The position numbers and the translations under genes were made by a program. A DNA stretch of 64,000 nucleotides. Source: Nocardioides sp. zg-1230 (GTDB lineage: Bacteria; Actinomycetota; Actinomycetes; Propionibacteriales; Nocardioidaceae). Below are positions 42,792 through 50,639 of this stretch, piece after piece. The stretch lies in assembly GCF_013155335.1 (NCBI RefSeq), contig NZ_JABJQZ010000006.1:60983-124982 (forward strand), in the 5' to 3' direction. Positions within the stretch are counted from its first letter, which is position 1. Every line of letters begins with the position of its first letter. The notes beneath the pieces were generated by a model. The model searched no databases. It had not been told where the DNA came from and saw only the letters and a list, made by a program, of their open reading frames with translations.

Positions 42792-43441
42792 GGGGGACCG
42801 CCACCGTGCCGGAGCTCACCCGCGCGCAGCGCGACGGGTTCGTCGAGACGCTCAAGGCTCTCGAGCCCGAGCAGTGGTGGGCCCCCTCGCTGTGCACGGC
42901 GTGGCGGGTCGTCGACGTCGCCGCGCACCTCGCCTGGGCGCCGGTGATGGGTGTGGGCGCCGGGGCCCTGGCGATGGCCCGCAACGGCTTCTCGATGAAC
43001 CGGATGATCGCCCGCTCGGCCGTCGCCTGGGCCGACCGTGGGCACGACGCCATCCTGTCCCAGCTGCGCGACAACGCCCGGTCCGGCGCGACCCCGATCG
43101 GCATGCCGCCGGTCGCCGCGCTCGCCGACGCCGTCGTGCACGGGCTCGACGTACGCCGCCCCCTCGGGCTGCCCGGCCAGGTGCCAGCCGAGGCGCTCGC
43201 CCCGCTGGCCGACTTCACCCTCGGCACGCCCTGGCCGTTGAACTCCGTCGTCGGGGGGAGCGCGCGACGCCGCGTCGCCGGCGTACGCCTCGTGGCGACC
43301 GACACCGACTGGACCCACGGAGACGGCCCCGAGGTGCGGGCGTCCGCCGAGGCGCTCCTGCTCCTCCTCTACGGCCGCCCCCTTGACCCCGCCGACCTCA
43401 CCGGCGACGGCGCCCCCACCCTCCGCGCCCGCCTCCACTGA
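42788..43441 (+). CDS. Maleylpyruvate isomerase-family (MDMPI/DinB-like) protein
   Basis: The 217-residue protein starts with the MDMPI N-terminal helical bundle: LTRAQRDGFVETLKALEPEQW, TAWRVVDVAAHLAW and VHGLDVRRPLG, where His residues bind a metal. The family includes mycothiol-dependent isomerases and transferases acting on small molecules. Coupling to TetR copy 2 suggests induced detoxification or catabolism. The exact reaction is not known. Confidence 0.82.
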   Translation: MRGTATVPELTRAQRDGFVETLKALEPEQWWAPSLCTAWRVVDVAAHLAWAPVMGVGAGALAMARNGFSMNRMIARSAVAWADRGHDAILSQLRDNARSGATPIGMPPVAALADAVVHGLDVRRPLGLPGQVPAEALAPLADFTLGTPWPLNSVVGGSARRRVAGVRLVATDTDWTHGDGPEVRASAEALLLLLYGRPLDPADLTGDGAPTLRARLH

Positions 43442-43469
43442 CCCGCGAACTGCTGCGGCGTGCGCGCAG

Positions 43470-43551
43470 AAGAGCCTGACAACTTCAGCGATCCCCGGCC
43501 AGCCGGCTCCTCCTGAAGATGTCAGGTCGTGCACGGGCCGACAAGTTCAGC
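43470..43551 (+). repeat. 82-bp structured repeat, copy A (direct)
   Basis: The 5' hairpin arms CCTGACAACTTCAG (43475-43488) and CTGAAGATGTCAGG (43513-43526) pair with one mismatch. They are followed by a near-palindrome centred on GTGCAC (43530-43535). It aligns without gaps to the reverse complement of copy B at 44673-44754 with 65 of 82 identical bases. Together the copies bracket the DUF559 gene. The 156-bp gap holds nothing else. Confidence 0.8.
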
Positions 43552-43597
43552 CGCCGCGGCCGCAGGACGTCGCAAACGAGCCCCGACTGCGCGATCG

Positions 43598-44545
43598 TCA
43601 CGCTGCGGCGGTCGGGAAGAGCGCACGGATTCGTGCGGCGACCTCTGCCGGCCGGTAGAGGTCGGCCCAGGTGATGCGGAGGCAACGCCACCCGGTGATC
43701 TCGCAGATCAGGGACTCCCGCTGCTTCTCCCGGAGCACGCAGTCCACGAGCGACTCACCCTCGCGGCGCCGGCTCTCGTACTTCACCTTGCCGTCGAACT
43801 CGAGGAAGACGCCCAGCTCGGGCCACGCGAGGTCCACGCGGGCGACCTCGACGCCCAGCGCGTTGCGGATGGGGAAGTTGGGGACCGGAGCCGGCAGGTG
43901 CTGGCTCCAGCAGAGGAACCGTGCGCGAGTCTCGCCGACCGACTCGCTCCGACCGTCTGCCAAGCGGAGGACGAGGTCGGTGGCCAGCGTGCGCGGCCAG
44001 CGGGTCATGGCGGCGTAGCGCTGGTGCAGGTCCTCGATCGTGGTGAGGCGCTTGTGCAGGAGGAAGTCGATCTCCACGAGCGCGTGCTCAAAGTCGAGGA
44101 TCGTCGTCAGCTCGAGAGCGGTGCGGGTCGCCGACATCCGGTGGAGTCCGTCTACGTCGACCACGTCCCCCTCTGCGATGACGCCGCGGTGCTGCACGAT
44201 GCCCGACTCTGCGCGCCCGGCCCGCTCGTCGATCCGGGTCAGGTGCACCCGGCTGAGATCGCACTCCCACAGCGGACACCCGTACTCGTTGGCCGAGCTG
44301 AGGTGGCTCAGGACGACGTCGGTGCGCGCTTGGCGCAGCGCGGCACGGCAGAGAACGGCGTACCGCTCGCTCTCGCTCATCGCGGCCCACTCAGGCCCGA
44401 GCACGTACGCCCCGCGGCGCACGCGCACCCAGTCACCCGCCTTCACCAGCATCGCGATCGCGTGATCGTGATAGCCGAGTGCGACGGCCTCCTTGCGAGT
44501 GAACACGCCATTGGCTTCGACGAGTGCGCGCAGTCGGGCTTCCAT
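43598..44545 (-). CDS. AbiEi-like N-domain fused to DUF559 nuclease-like domain
   Basis: The 315-residue protein has an N-terminal winged helix of the AbiEi antitoxin type (ALVEANGVFTRKEAVALGYHDHAIAMLVKAGDWVRVRRGAYVL). The linking domain has HRMSATRTALELTTIL. The C-terminus is a Vsr/DUF559-like PD-(D/E)XK region with D238, D251 and K253 (VDLAWPELGVFLEFDGK). No AbiEii toxin partner is adjacent. The cassette layout between inverted repeats hints at mobility or defence, but neither is shown. Confidence 0.8.
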   Translation of the reverse strand: MEARLRALVEANGVFTRKEAVALGYHDHAIAMLVKAGDWVRVRRGAYVLGPEWAAMSESERYAVLCRAALRQARTDVVLSHLSSANEYGCPLWECDLSRVHLTRIDERAGRAESGIVQHRGVIAEGDVVDVDGLHRMSATRTALELTTILDFEHALVEIDFLLHKRLTTIEDLHQRYAAMTRWPRTLATDLVLRLADGRSESVGETRARFLCWSQHLPAPVPNFPIRNALGVEVARVDLAWPELGVFLEFDGKVKYESRRREGESLVDCVLREKQRESLICEITGWRCLRITWADLYRPAEVAARIRALFPTAAA

Positions 44546-44672
44546 GGCGCGCCAGCCTGCAGGAGCTCTCCCACGGCGCGCCGCCCGCTCGACGGCAAGG
44601 TGTGGAGAACCCGCACATGGGGCCCTCTGTGGACTTCTACCGGCCACGTACGGCGATCCGCCACGGCCGGCT

Positions 44673-44754
44673 GCTGAACTTGTCAGGCCGTGCACGGGCC
44701 GACATGTTCAGGAACCCCCGGCCGCCCGGGGATTCCTGAACATGTCCGGCTCTT
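44673..44754 (-). repeat. 82-bp structured repeat, copy B (inverted)
   Basis: The 21-nt arms 44701-44721 and 44726-44746 pair with one mismatch round a 4-nt loop, preceded by the GTGCAC near-palindrome (44672-44709). A base pair that is C-G in copy A (43483/43518) is G-C here (44741/44706 in matching order), so pairing is kept through change. It may also terminate kamA transcription, whose stop is at 44799. Confidence 0.8.
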
Positions 44755-44798
44755 CCGCGGGAACTGCGCCAGCCGCGGCCGCACGGCCGCCGGGCGGG

Positions 44799-46274
44799 TC
44801 AGTACGCCTGGAGGGCGGCGGTGCGGCGGGAGGCCTCGGCCATCTCGGCGGCCTTGAGGGAGGCCTCGTCGAGGCGGCCGTGCTGCTCCCACCACTCCTG
44901 GCCGGACTCGGGGAGGGTGTGGATCGGGTCGTAGTACTCGTAGTAGCGGGAGAGGGCCTCGACGTCGTCGGCCTCGATGGACGTGCGGTAGTTCTTCGTC
45001 CAGTAGGAGATGCCGTGCTCGGTGTCGTAGTCGGCGTTCTGGTGCACCCAGCGCTTGCCGACGAACGGCACGTCGCACACGATGCGCGGCGTCGCAAAGC
45101 CCGGCAGGTAGCCCATGATGTGGTGCTGGAGGCGCTGCGCGTCGGCGAGCGAGACCCGCCAGTGCTCCGAGAACGGGATCATGTCGCACATGTAGAAGTA
45201 GTAGGGCATGATCTGCGCGCCGTCGAGCAGGCGGAAGCACAGGTCGAGCAGGGCGTGCGGGTCGGCGTTGACGCCGTTCAGCAGCACCCCCTGGTTGCGT
45301 ACGTCGCGCAGGCCGGCGTCGAGCATCGCGCGCGAGGCCTCGGCCACGATCGGCGTCACGGAGTTCGCGTGGTTGGCGTGGGTGTGCATCGCCAGCGAGA
45401 CGCCGCGCGAGCGGGCGACCGCCGCGACGCGGGAGACGCCCTCGACCACGTCGGGCTGCAGCCAGTGCTGCGGCAGGCCGATCAGGGCCTTGGTGGCGAG
45501 GCGGATGTCGCGGATGTTCTCGACCTCGAGCACCGACAGGAGGAAGGCCTCCAGGCGGGGCCACGGCATGTTGGCGACGTCGCCGCCGGAGACCACCACG
45601 TCGCGCACCGACGGCGTACGACGCAGGTAGTCGAGCATGTCGCCGAGGCGGTCGTTGGGCTTGCCGGCGAACTTGAGCTTGTCGATGACGACCGTCGAGT
45701 TGCCGACGAGGTCCATGCGGGTGCAGTGGCCGCAGTACTGCGGGCAGGTCGGCAGCAGCTCCGCGAGCACCTTGGTGGGGTAGCGGTGGGTGAGGCCCTC
45801 GGTGGCCCACATGTCGTGCTCGTGCAGCGAGTCGCGTGCGGCGTGCGGGTGGGAGGGCCAGTCGGTGCGGCGGTCGCTGAAGACCGGGATCATGTAGTGG
45901 CGCACGGGGTCGGCGTAGAACGCCTCGGTGAGCGAACCCGCGCCGGCGGGCGTCACCGTCGGCACCATGGTGTTCATCATCTGCGGCGGGACGAGCATCG
46001 ACATCGTGGCCCGCTCGGCCTGGTCGCGCTCGAGGTCGGCGTAGAAGCGCTCGTCGAGCAGGTCGCCCATCAGCTCGCGCAGCTGCTTGACGTTCTTGAT
46101 GCAGTGGGCGCGTTGCCACTGGACCGAGGCCCACTCGTCGGCGGTGACGGCCGCCCAGCCCGGGAAGCGGGTCCAGTCGGGCTCGACGAGCTCGACCCGC
46201 TGGTAGGGGTAGGGCTGGCCGGCGAGGCCGGTCTCGATGGCGGAGCCGTCGTGGGTGGCGGTCTCGATGCTCAT
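44799..46274 (-). CDS. kamA: Lysine 2,3-aminomutase (KamA family radical SAM)
   Basis: The 491-residue radical-SAM/PLP enzyme has the cluster motif CPQYCGHC (C177, C181, C184). It should convert L-lysine to beta-lysine. The conserved NQGVLLNGVNAD segment supplies an Asp for the substrate. The PLP-lysine loop, PGGGGK in the clostridial enzyme, reads VPFVGK here, one residue shorter. It is longer than the clostridial enzyme (about 416). ATG at 46274 has AAGGAG 5 nt upstream. The neighbours support the lysine role. Confidence 0.85.
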   Translation of the reverse strand: MSIETATHDGSAIETGLAGQPYPYQRVELVEPDWTRFPGWAAVTADEWASVQWQRAHCIKNVKQLRELMGDLLDERFYADLERDQAERATMSMLVPPQMMNTMVPTVTPAGAGSLTEAFYADPVRHYMIPVFSDRRTDWPSHPHAARDSLHEHDMWATEGLTHRYPTKVLAELLPTCPQYCGHCTRMDLVGNSTVVIDKLKFAGKPNDRLGDMLDYLRRTPSVRDVVVSGGDVANMPWPRLEAFLLSVLEVENIRDIRLATKALIGLPQHWLQPDVVEGVSRVAAVARSRGVSLAMHTHANHANSVTPIVAEASRAMLDAGLRDVRNQGVLLNGVNADPHALLDLCFRLLDGAQIMPYYFYMCDMIPFSEHWRVSLADAQRLQHHIMGYLPGFATPRIVCDVPFVGKRWVHQNADYDTEHGISYWTKNYRTSIEADDVEALSRYYEYYDPIHTLPESGQEWWEQHGRLDEASLKAAEMAEASRRTAALQAY

Positions 46275-46385
46275 GGGGTCTCCTTGCAAGCAGCAGTGCG
46301 GCGCGCCGGTTGTGTGTGCGGCGACACATCTGGGAGAGTACGTGGAGAACCTGCGGCCAGTCCAATGCCACGCCGCAAGATTTCC

Positions 46386-46408
46386 GGTTCTAGACGTTGA
46401 ACCTAGAA
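46386..46408. promoter_or_regulatory. Inverted repeats upstream of kdd
   Basis: TTCTAG (46388-46393) pairs with CTAGAA (46403-46408), and GGTTC (46386-46390) pairs with GAACC (46399-46403). They lie 12-34 bp before the kdd start in the 145-bp divergent gap with kamA. A shared operator for the lysine cluster is a reasonable guess. Confidence 0.4.
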
Positions 46409-46419
46409 GGATGCCCTGC

Positions 46420-47499
46420 ATGAACACCTCCTCGGACATCCAGGCGGACGTCCGCACCAGTGACCCGACCGGCCTGCACCGCGTCCTCGACGAGCGAGCG
46501 GTCCTGCCCCAGGCCGCGCAGCGCCTCGACACCCGTGCCGAGCTGTGGCCCGACGAGGTCCGCATCCGCGTCGAGCGGCTCAACCTCGACGCCGCGTCGT
46601 TCCGCCAGCTCGAGCGCGCGCACACGAAGTACGGCGAGCAGCACCCCGACGCCGTCCGCGCAGAGGTGCTCGACATCGTCGCCACCCGGGGCAAGATGCA
46701 GAACCCCGTGACCGGTTCCGGCGGCATGCTCGTCGGCACCGTCGAGGAGGTCGGCCCCGAGTCGCCCCTCGGCCTCGCGGTGGGGGACCGGGTCGCGACC
46801 CTGGTCAGCCTCACGCTGACCCCGCTCGTCATCGAGGACGACCTGGCCCGCTGGGACGGCTGCAGCGAGCAGGTGCCGTGCGACGGCTATGCGATCCTCT
46901 TCGGCCGCTCCATCGCCGCCGTCATCCCCGACGACCTCGACCCGGCGCTCTCGCTGAGCGTGATGGACGTCTGCGGCGCCCCGGCGCTCACCGCGCGCGT
47001 CGTGGAGGAGTACGTCGCCCGCGGGCACGCCCCGACCGTCGCGGTGATCGGCGGCGCCGGGAAGTCCGGCTCCCTCAGCCTGGCCGCGGCCCGCCGGGCG
47101 GGCGCCTCCCGCACCATCGGTGTCGTGCCCCACCAGGACGAGCACGACCTGCTCACGGGCGCGGGCCTCGCCGACGCGGTCGCGATCGCCGACGCCCGCG
47201 ACCCCATCGCCCTGCGCGACGCGGTCGCCGCGGCCGGCGGCCCGGCCGACGTGACCGTCGTCTGCGTCGACGTCCCCGGCTGCGAGGGCGGCGCGATCCT
47301 GGCCACCGCCGAGGGCGGCACCGTCATCTTCTTCTCGATGGCCACCAGCTTCAGTGGCGCGGCTCTCGGGGCCGAGGGGCTGGCCGCCGACGTGCGGATG
47401 CTCGTCGGCAACGGCTACGTCCCGGGCCACGCCGCCCACGCCATGGACCTGCTGCGCAGCGACGCCGGCGTCCGCGCCCTCTTCGAGCGGAGGCTCTGA
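46420..47499 (+). CDS. kdd: L-erythro-3,5-diaminohexanoate dehydrogenase
   Basis: The 359-residue NAD(P)-dependent enzyme oxidises 3,5-diaminohexanoate to 5-amino-3-oxohexanoate. An N-terminal region (LHRVLDERAVLPQAAQRLDT) is followed by a zinc-free medium-chain fold with VAVIGGAGKSGSLSLAAARRAG as the nucleotide loop. Its order before kamD-kamE matches lysine-fermentation clusters. ATG at 46420 has AGAAGG 9 nt upstream; the ATG at 46411 abuts it and is rejected. Confidence 0.9.
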   Translation: MNTSSDIQADVRTSDPTGLHRVLDERAVLPQAAQRLDTRAELWPDEVRIRVERLNLDAASFRQLERAHTKYGEQHPDAVRAEVLDIVATRGKMQNPVTGSGGMLVGTVEEVGPESPLGLAVGDRVATLVSLTLTPLVIEDDLARWDGCSEQVPCDGYAILFGRSIAAVIPDDLDPALSLSVMDVCGAPALTARVVEEYVARGHAPTVAVIGGAGKSGSLSLAAARRAGASRTIGVVPHQDEHDLLTGAGLADAVAIADARDPIALRDAVAAAGGPADVTVVCVDVPGCEGGAILATAEGGTVIFFSMATSFSGAALGAEGLAADVRMLVGNGYVPGHAAHAMDLLRSDAGVRALFERRL

Positions 47500-49091
47500 T
47501 GGCCGCCCGGAAGCCCGCCAGCCAGCTCGGCATCGACCACGCCGACGTACGCCGGGCGCGCACCCTCGCCCGGCAGGTCGGCAAGCCGATCGTCGACCTC
47601 GCCCAGCGCCACACCACCGTGAGCGTCGAGCGCGCCACGCTGCGCCTCGCCGGCCTCGGCGGGGCCGACCCCGACGGCACGCCGTGGGTCAACCGGCTCG
47701 CCGACGTCGTACGTGCCGACGTGGGGCTCGAGCACGGCGTGAGCCTGCCGGTGTGGGACGCGCTGGTCCGCGGCGAGGGCGACGACCTGCTCACCCTGGC
47801 CCAGAAGGCAGCGGCCGGCTCGATCACCTTCCGCGTGCCCGAGGGCAGGGACGCGAAGCGCGCCGGCGCTGCCGCCCGCAAGGCGGTCGGTGCGGGCATC
47901 AAGCAGATCGACCGGCAGCGCACCGCCCGCGAGCGGATGATCGCGAAGGTCGGCGACACCCCGAGCAAGCCGTGGATCTACCTCATCGTCGCCACCGGCG
48001 ACATCCACGAGGACATCCCGCAGGCGCAGGCCGCCGCGCGCGAGGGCGCCGACGTCATCGCGGTGATCCGCTCGACGGGTCAGTCCCTGCTCGACTTCGT
48101 GCCCGAGGGCGCGACGCGCGAGGGGTTCGCCGGCACCTACGCCACCCAGGAGAACTTCCGCCTGATGCGCGCGGCGCTCGACGAGACGTCGAAGGAGCTC
48201 GGCCGCTACGTCCGGCTCACCAACTACGCCTCCGGCCTCTGCATGCCGGAGATCGCGGCGCTGGCCGGCCTCGAGCGGCTCGACATGATGCTCAACGACT
48301 CGATGTACGGCATCCTCTTCCGCGACATCAACCCGATCCGCACCTTCGTCGACCAGCGCTTCAGCCGCCAGGTCCACGCCCGCGCCGGGATCATCATCAA
48401 CACCGGCGAGGACAACTACCTCACCACCGCCGACGCGATCGAGGCCGCCCACACGGTCACGACGAGCCAGCTGCTCAACGAGTACTTCGCCAAGGAGGCC
48501 GGGCTCGAGGACTGGCAGCTCGGCCTGGGACACGCCTTCGAGATCGACCCCGAGGTGCCCGACTCGTTCCGTCTCGAGCTGGCTCACGCCCTGCTGGCGC
48601 GCGAGCTGTTCCCCGACGCACCGCTGAAGTGGATGCCGCCTACGCGCCACATGACCGGCGACATCTTCAAGGGCTACCTCCTCGACGGCTTCTTCAACCT
48701 CGTCGGCGCCCTCACCGGCCAGGGCATCCTGCTGGTCGGCATGATGACCGAGGCCGTCGTGACGCCGTGGATCTCCGACCGCGACCTGGCCCTGCAGAAC
48801 GTCCGCTACGTGATGAACGCCGCCGGCAGGCTCCACGAGGACTTCCGTCCCGCGCCCGACGGCTTCATCGCCGGCCGTGCCCGCGAGGTGCTCGGCGAGG
48901 CGATCGACCTGCTCGAGGAGATCAAGGCCGACCGCAGCGTGCCCGGCGAGCCGCCGCTGCTCTCCGCCATCGCCGACGGCACCTTCGGCCTGATGAAGCG
49001 CCCCGCCGACAAGGGCAAGGGCCTCGACGGCGTCGCCCGCAAGGCCGGCGACTACTACAACCCGGCGACCGAGATCCTGGAGGGCAAGTGA
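47499..49091 (+). CDS. kamD: Lysine 5,6-aminomutase alpha subunit
   Basis: The 530-residue large subunit forms a TIM barrel with PLP and adenosylcobalamin bound between subunits. It moves the terminal amino group of beta-lysine to give 3,5-diaminohexanoate. Conserved segments include YLIVATGDIHEDIPQAQAAAREGADVIAVIRSTGQSLLD, GTYATQENFRLMRAALD and IINTGEDNYLTTADA. ATG at 47499 overlaps the kdd stop (TGATG) and has GGAGG upstream. Confidence 0.95.
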   Translation: MAARKPASQLGIDHADVRRARTLARQVGKPIVDLAQRHTTVSVERATLRLAGLGGADPDGTPWVNRLADVVRADVGLEHGVSLPVWDALVRGEGDDLLTLAQKAAAGSITFRVPEGRDAKRAGAAARKAVGAGIKQIDRQRTARERMIAKVGDTPSKPWIYLIVATGDIHEDIPQAQAAAREGADVIAVIRSTGQSLLDFVPEGATREGFAGTYATQENFRLMRAALDETSKELGRYVRLTNYASGLCMPEIAALAGLERLDMMLNDSMYGILFRDINPIRTFVDQRFSRQVHARAGIIINTGEDNYLTTADAIEAAHTVTTSQLLNEYFAKEAGLEDWQLGLGHAFEIDPEVPDSFRLELAHALLARELFPDAPLKWMPPTRHMTGDIFKGYLLDGFFNLVGALTGQGILLVGMMTEAVVTPWISDRDLALQNVRYVMNAAGRLHEDFRPAPDGFIAGRAREVLGEAIDLLEEIKADRSVPGEPPLLSAIADGTFGLMKRPADKGKGLDGVARKAGDYYNPATEILEGK

Positions 49092-49825
49092 GTCTCATTC
49101 GTCCGTACGGCGACACCACCGGCGACGGCATGGTGCAGCTGTCCTTCACCCTCCCCATCGAGCACTCGAAGGTCGCCGAGGGCGCGGCCGTCCAGCTCGC
49201 CAACAAGATGGGCATGGACCCGGCCCTCGTCGTCCACGCCAAGCCGATGGGGGAGGGGTTCACGTTCTTCGTCGTCTACGGCCGCGTCAACCACCTCGTC
49301 GACCCCAGCACCGTCGAGGTCGTCGAGCGCGACTACCCGCTGCTGACGCCCAAGGAGGCCAACGCGGCGATCAAGCGGTCGTTGCGCCGGCGCCTGGTGG
49401 TCGTGGGCGGCTGCATCGGCACCGACGCCCATACCGTCGGCATCGACGCGATCCTCAACATCAAGGGGTTCGCGGGGGAGAAGGGCCTGGAGTACTACCG
49501 CGAGCTCAAGGTGGTCAACCTCGGCGCGCAGGTCTCGGTCCCGCAGCTCGTCGAAGCGGCACGGGAGGAGAAGGCCGACGCCGTGCTCGTCTCGCAGGTC
49601 GTCACCCAGCGCGACGCCCACCTGCTCAACACGCGCGAGATGTCGGCCGCCTTCCGCGAGGCCTACCCGGCCGCCCGGCGCCCGCTCCTGGTCGTCGGCG
49701 GTCCGCGCTTCGACGAGACGATGGCCGACGAGCTCGGCGTCGACCGCGTCTTCAGCAGGGGTACGACGCCGGGCGAGGTCGCCTCGTTCATCGTCCACCG
49801 GCTCACCCAGGAGAAGGCCTCATGA
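49088..49825 (+). CDS. kamE: Lysine 5,6-aminomutase beta subunit
   Basis: The 245-residue cobalamin subunit has the base-off B12 motif D113-A-H115-T-V-G118. The PLP Lys is probably K126 in LNIKGFAG, matching K144 of the Clostridium sticklandii enzyme. An N-terminal dimer domain (1-90) precedes it. GTG at 49088 overlaps the kamD stop (GTGA). Confidence 0.95.
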   Translation: MSLIRPYGDTTGDGMVQLSFTLPIEHSKVAEGAAVQLANKMGMDPALVVHAKPMGEGFTFFVVYGRVNHLVDPSTVEVVERDYPLLTPKEANAAIKRSLRRRLVVVGGCIGTDAHTVGIDAILNIKGFAGEKGLEYYRELKVVNLGAQVSVPQLVEAAREEKADAVLVSQVVTQRDAHLLNTREMSAAFREAYPAARRPLLVVGGPRFDETMADELGVDRVFSRGTTPGEVASFIVHRLTQEKAS

Positions 49826-50220
49826 GCGACCGCACCGGCACGGTGGTGACCCACCGTCGCTACGTCCCCTACTCCCATGCCCACTACGCCGGCAACCTCG
49901 TCGACGGGGCCTACAGCCTCGGCCTGTTCGGCGACGTCGCCACCGAGATGTGCATCGTGCTCGACGGCGACGAGGGACTCTTCGCGTCCTACTCCGACGT
50001 GCAGTTCCGTGCCCCCGTCCGCGCGGGCGACCTCCTCGAGATCACCGCGACGCTGGTGAAGGAGGGCACCCGCAGCCGGGTGATGGACTTCGCCGTGAAC
50101 GTCGTCGGGCGGGGCGCGCCGACCGACGACGCACCCGGCCGCGCCGAGGTCCTGGAGCCACCCATCGTGGCCACCACCGCCACGGGAACGGTCGTCGTAC
50201 CCCCCGCCTCGCGCGACTGA
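49822..50220 (+). CDS. kal: 3-aminobutyryl-CoA ammonia-lyase
   Basis: The 132-residue hot-dog-fold enzyme has YVPYSHAHYAGNLVDGAYSLGLFGDVATEM, the characteristic Kal opening. It removes ammonia from 3-aminobutyryl-CoA to give crotonyl-CoA, the last amino-specific step of the pathway. ATG overlaps the kamE stop (ATGA), giving a coupled kdd-kamD-kamE-kal unit. A hairpin follows at 50232-50258. Confidence 0.92.
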   Translation: MSDRTGTVVTHRRYVPYSHAHYAGNLVDGAYSLGLFGDVATEMCIVLDGDEGLFASYSDVQFRAPVRAGDLLEITATLVKEGTRSRVMDFAVNVVGRGAPTDDAPGRAEVLEPPIVATTATGTVVVPPASRD

Positions 50221-50231
50221 TACCCCCGACC

Positions 50232-50258
50232 TCGGCGTGTCATGCATCGACACGCCGA
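50232..50258 (+). terminator. Hairpin after kal
   Basis: TCGGCGTGTC (50232-50241) pairs with GACACGCCGA (50249-50258) round a 7-nt loop. There is no U-run. It probably ends or protects the lysine-operon mRNA. Confidence 0.55.
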
Positions 50259-50304
50259 CGGCCCCGAGATTTGTCGGAAGACTTTCCTCCGGGGGCCGTG
50301 GCGT

Positions 50305-50336
50305 TGACCTGCGACAACGCGCGTCGTCGCAGGTCA
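50305..50336. other. Second intergenic hairpin
   Basis: TGACCTGCGAC (50305-50315) pairs perfectly with GTCGCAGGTCA (50326-50336), loop 10 nt. The rest of the 419-bp gap (50221-50639) is C/G-rich and holds further short inverted stretches. No gene, tRNA or known riboswitch core was recognised. Confidence 0.45.
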
Positions 50337-50627
50337 GGGACGTGTTGACACCGGTCCCGCGGGGAGGGAGGGTTCCCGGGTCCGCCTGTGCAGCTCGCGG
50401 GTGGCGCCTTCGACAGAGCGGAGACGAGCGTGGGGCACGCAAGGCCAGCGGTGCCCACCGCCCGTCGACCGGTCGCGGGTGCCCCGCGGGGGCTGGATGC
50501 GGGAGGGACCCCGGGGCCGTAGACAACTTCGCGTGCTCGTCAGCCAGACGGGTGCGCGTTGGTCCGAAGCCCCCCGGTTCCTCCCGCACCGCTGCAGGCG
50601 CTCAATCCGACGTTCCGCGCGGTCGGC

Positions 50628-50633
50628 TACGGT
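50628..50633 (+). promoter_or_regulatory. -10 box TACGGT of lnt (leaderless)
   Basis: Six bases (CTGTGC) separate it from GTG at 50640, which fixes the start within a longer open frame. Confidence 0.6.
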
Positions 50634-50639
50634 CTGTGC

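Noticed and set aside
43598..44545. Complete AbiE toxin-antitoxin system
   Set aside because: Only the AbiEi-like N-domain is present; no AbiEii nucleotidyltransferase is adjacent, and the C-domain is nuclease-like instead.
44546..44568. GGCGCGCC, CCTGCAGG and GAGCTC in a row look like a cloning polylinker
   Set aside because: Such C/G-rich 8-mers arise by chance in this composition, flanking sequence is natural, and no vector sequence follows.
50559..50639. Longer Lnt start
   Set aside because: The added residues are Pro-rich without homology, and TACGGT with a 6-nt gap places the start at 50640.
50221..50639. Cobalamin riboswitch serving the B12-dependent aminomutase
   Set aside because: The region lies after, not before, the kam genes and I found no B12-box-like core.
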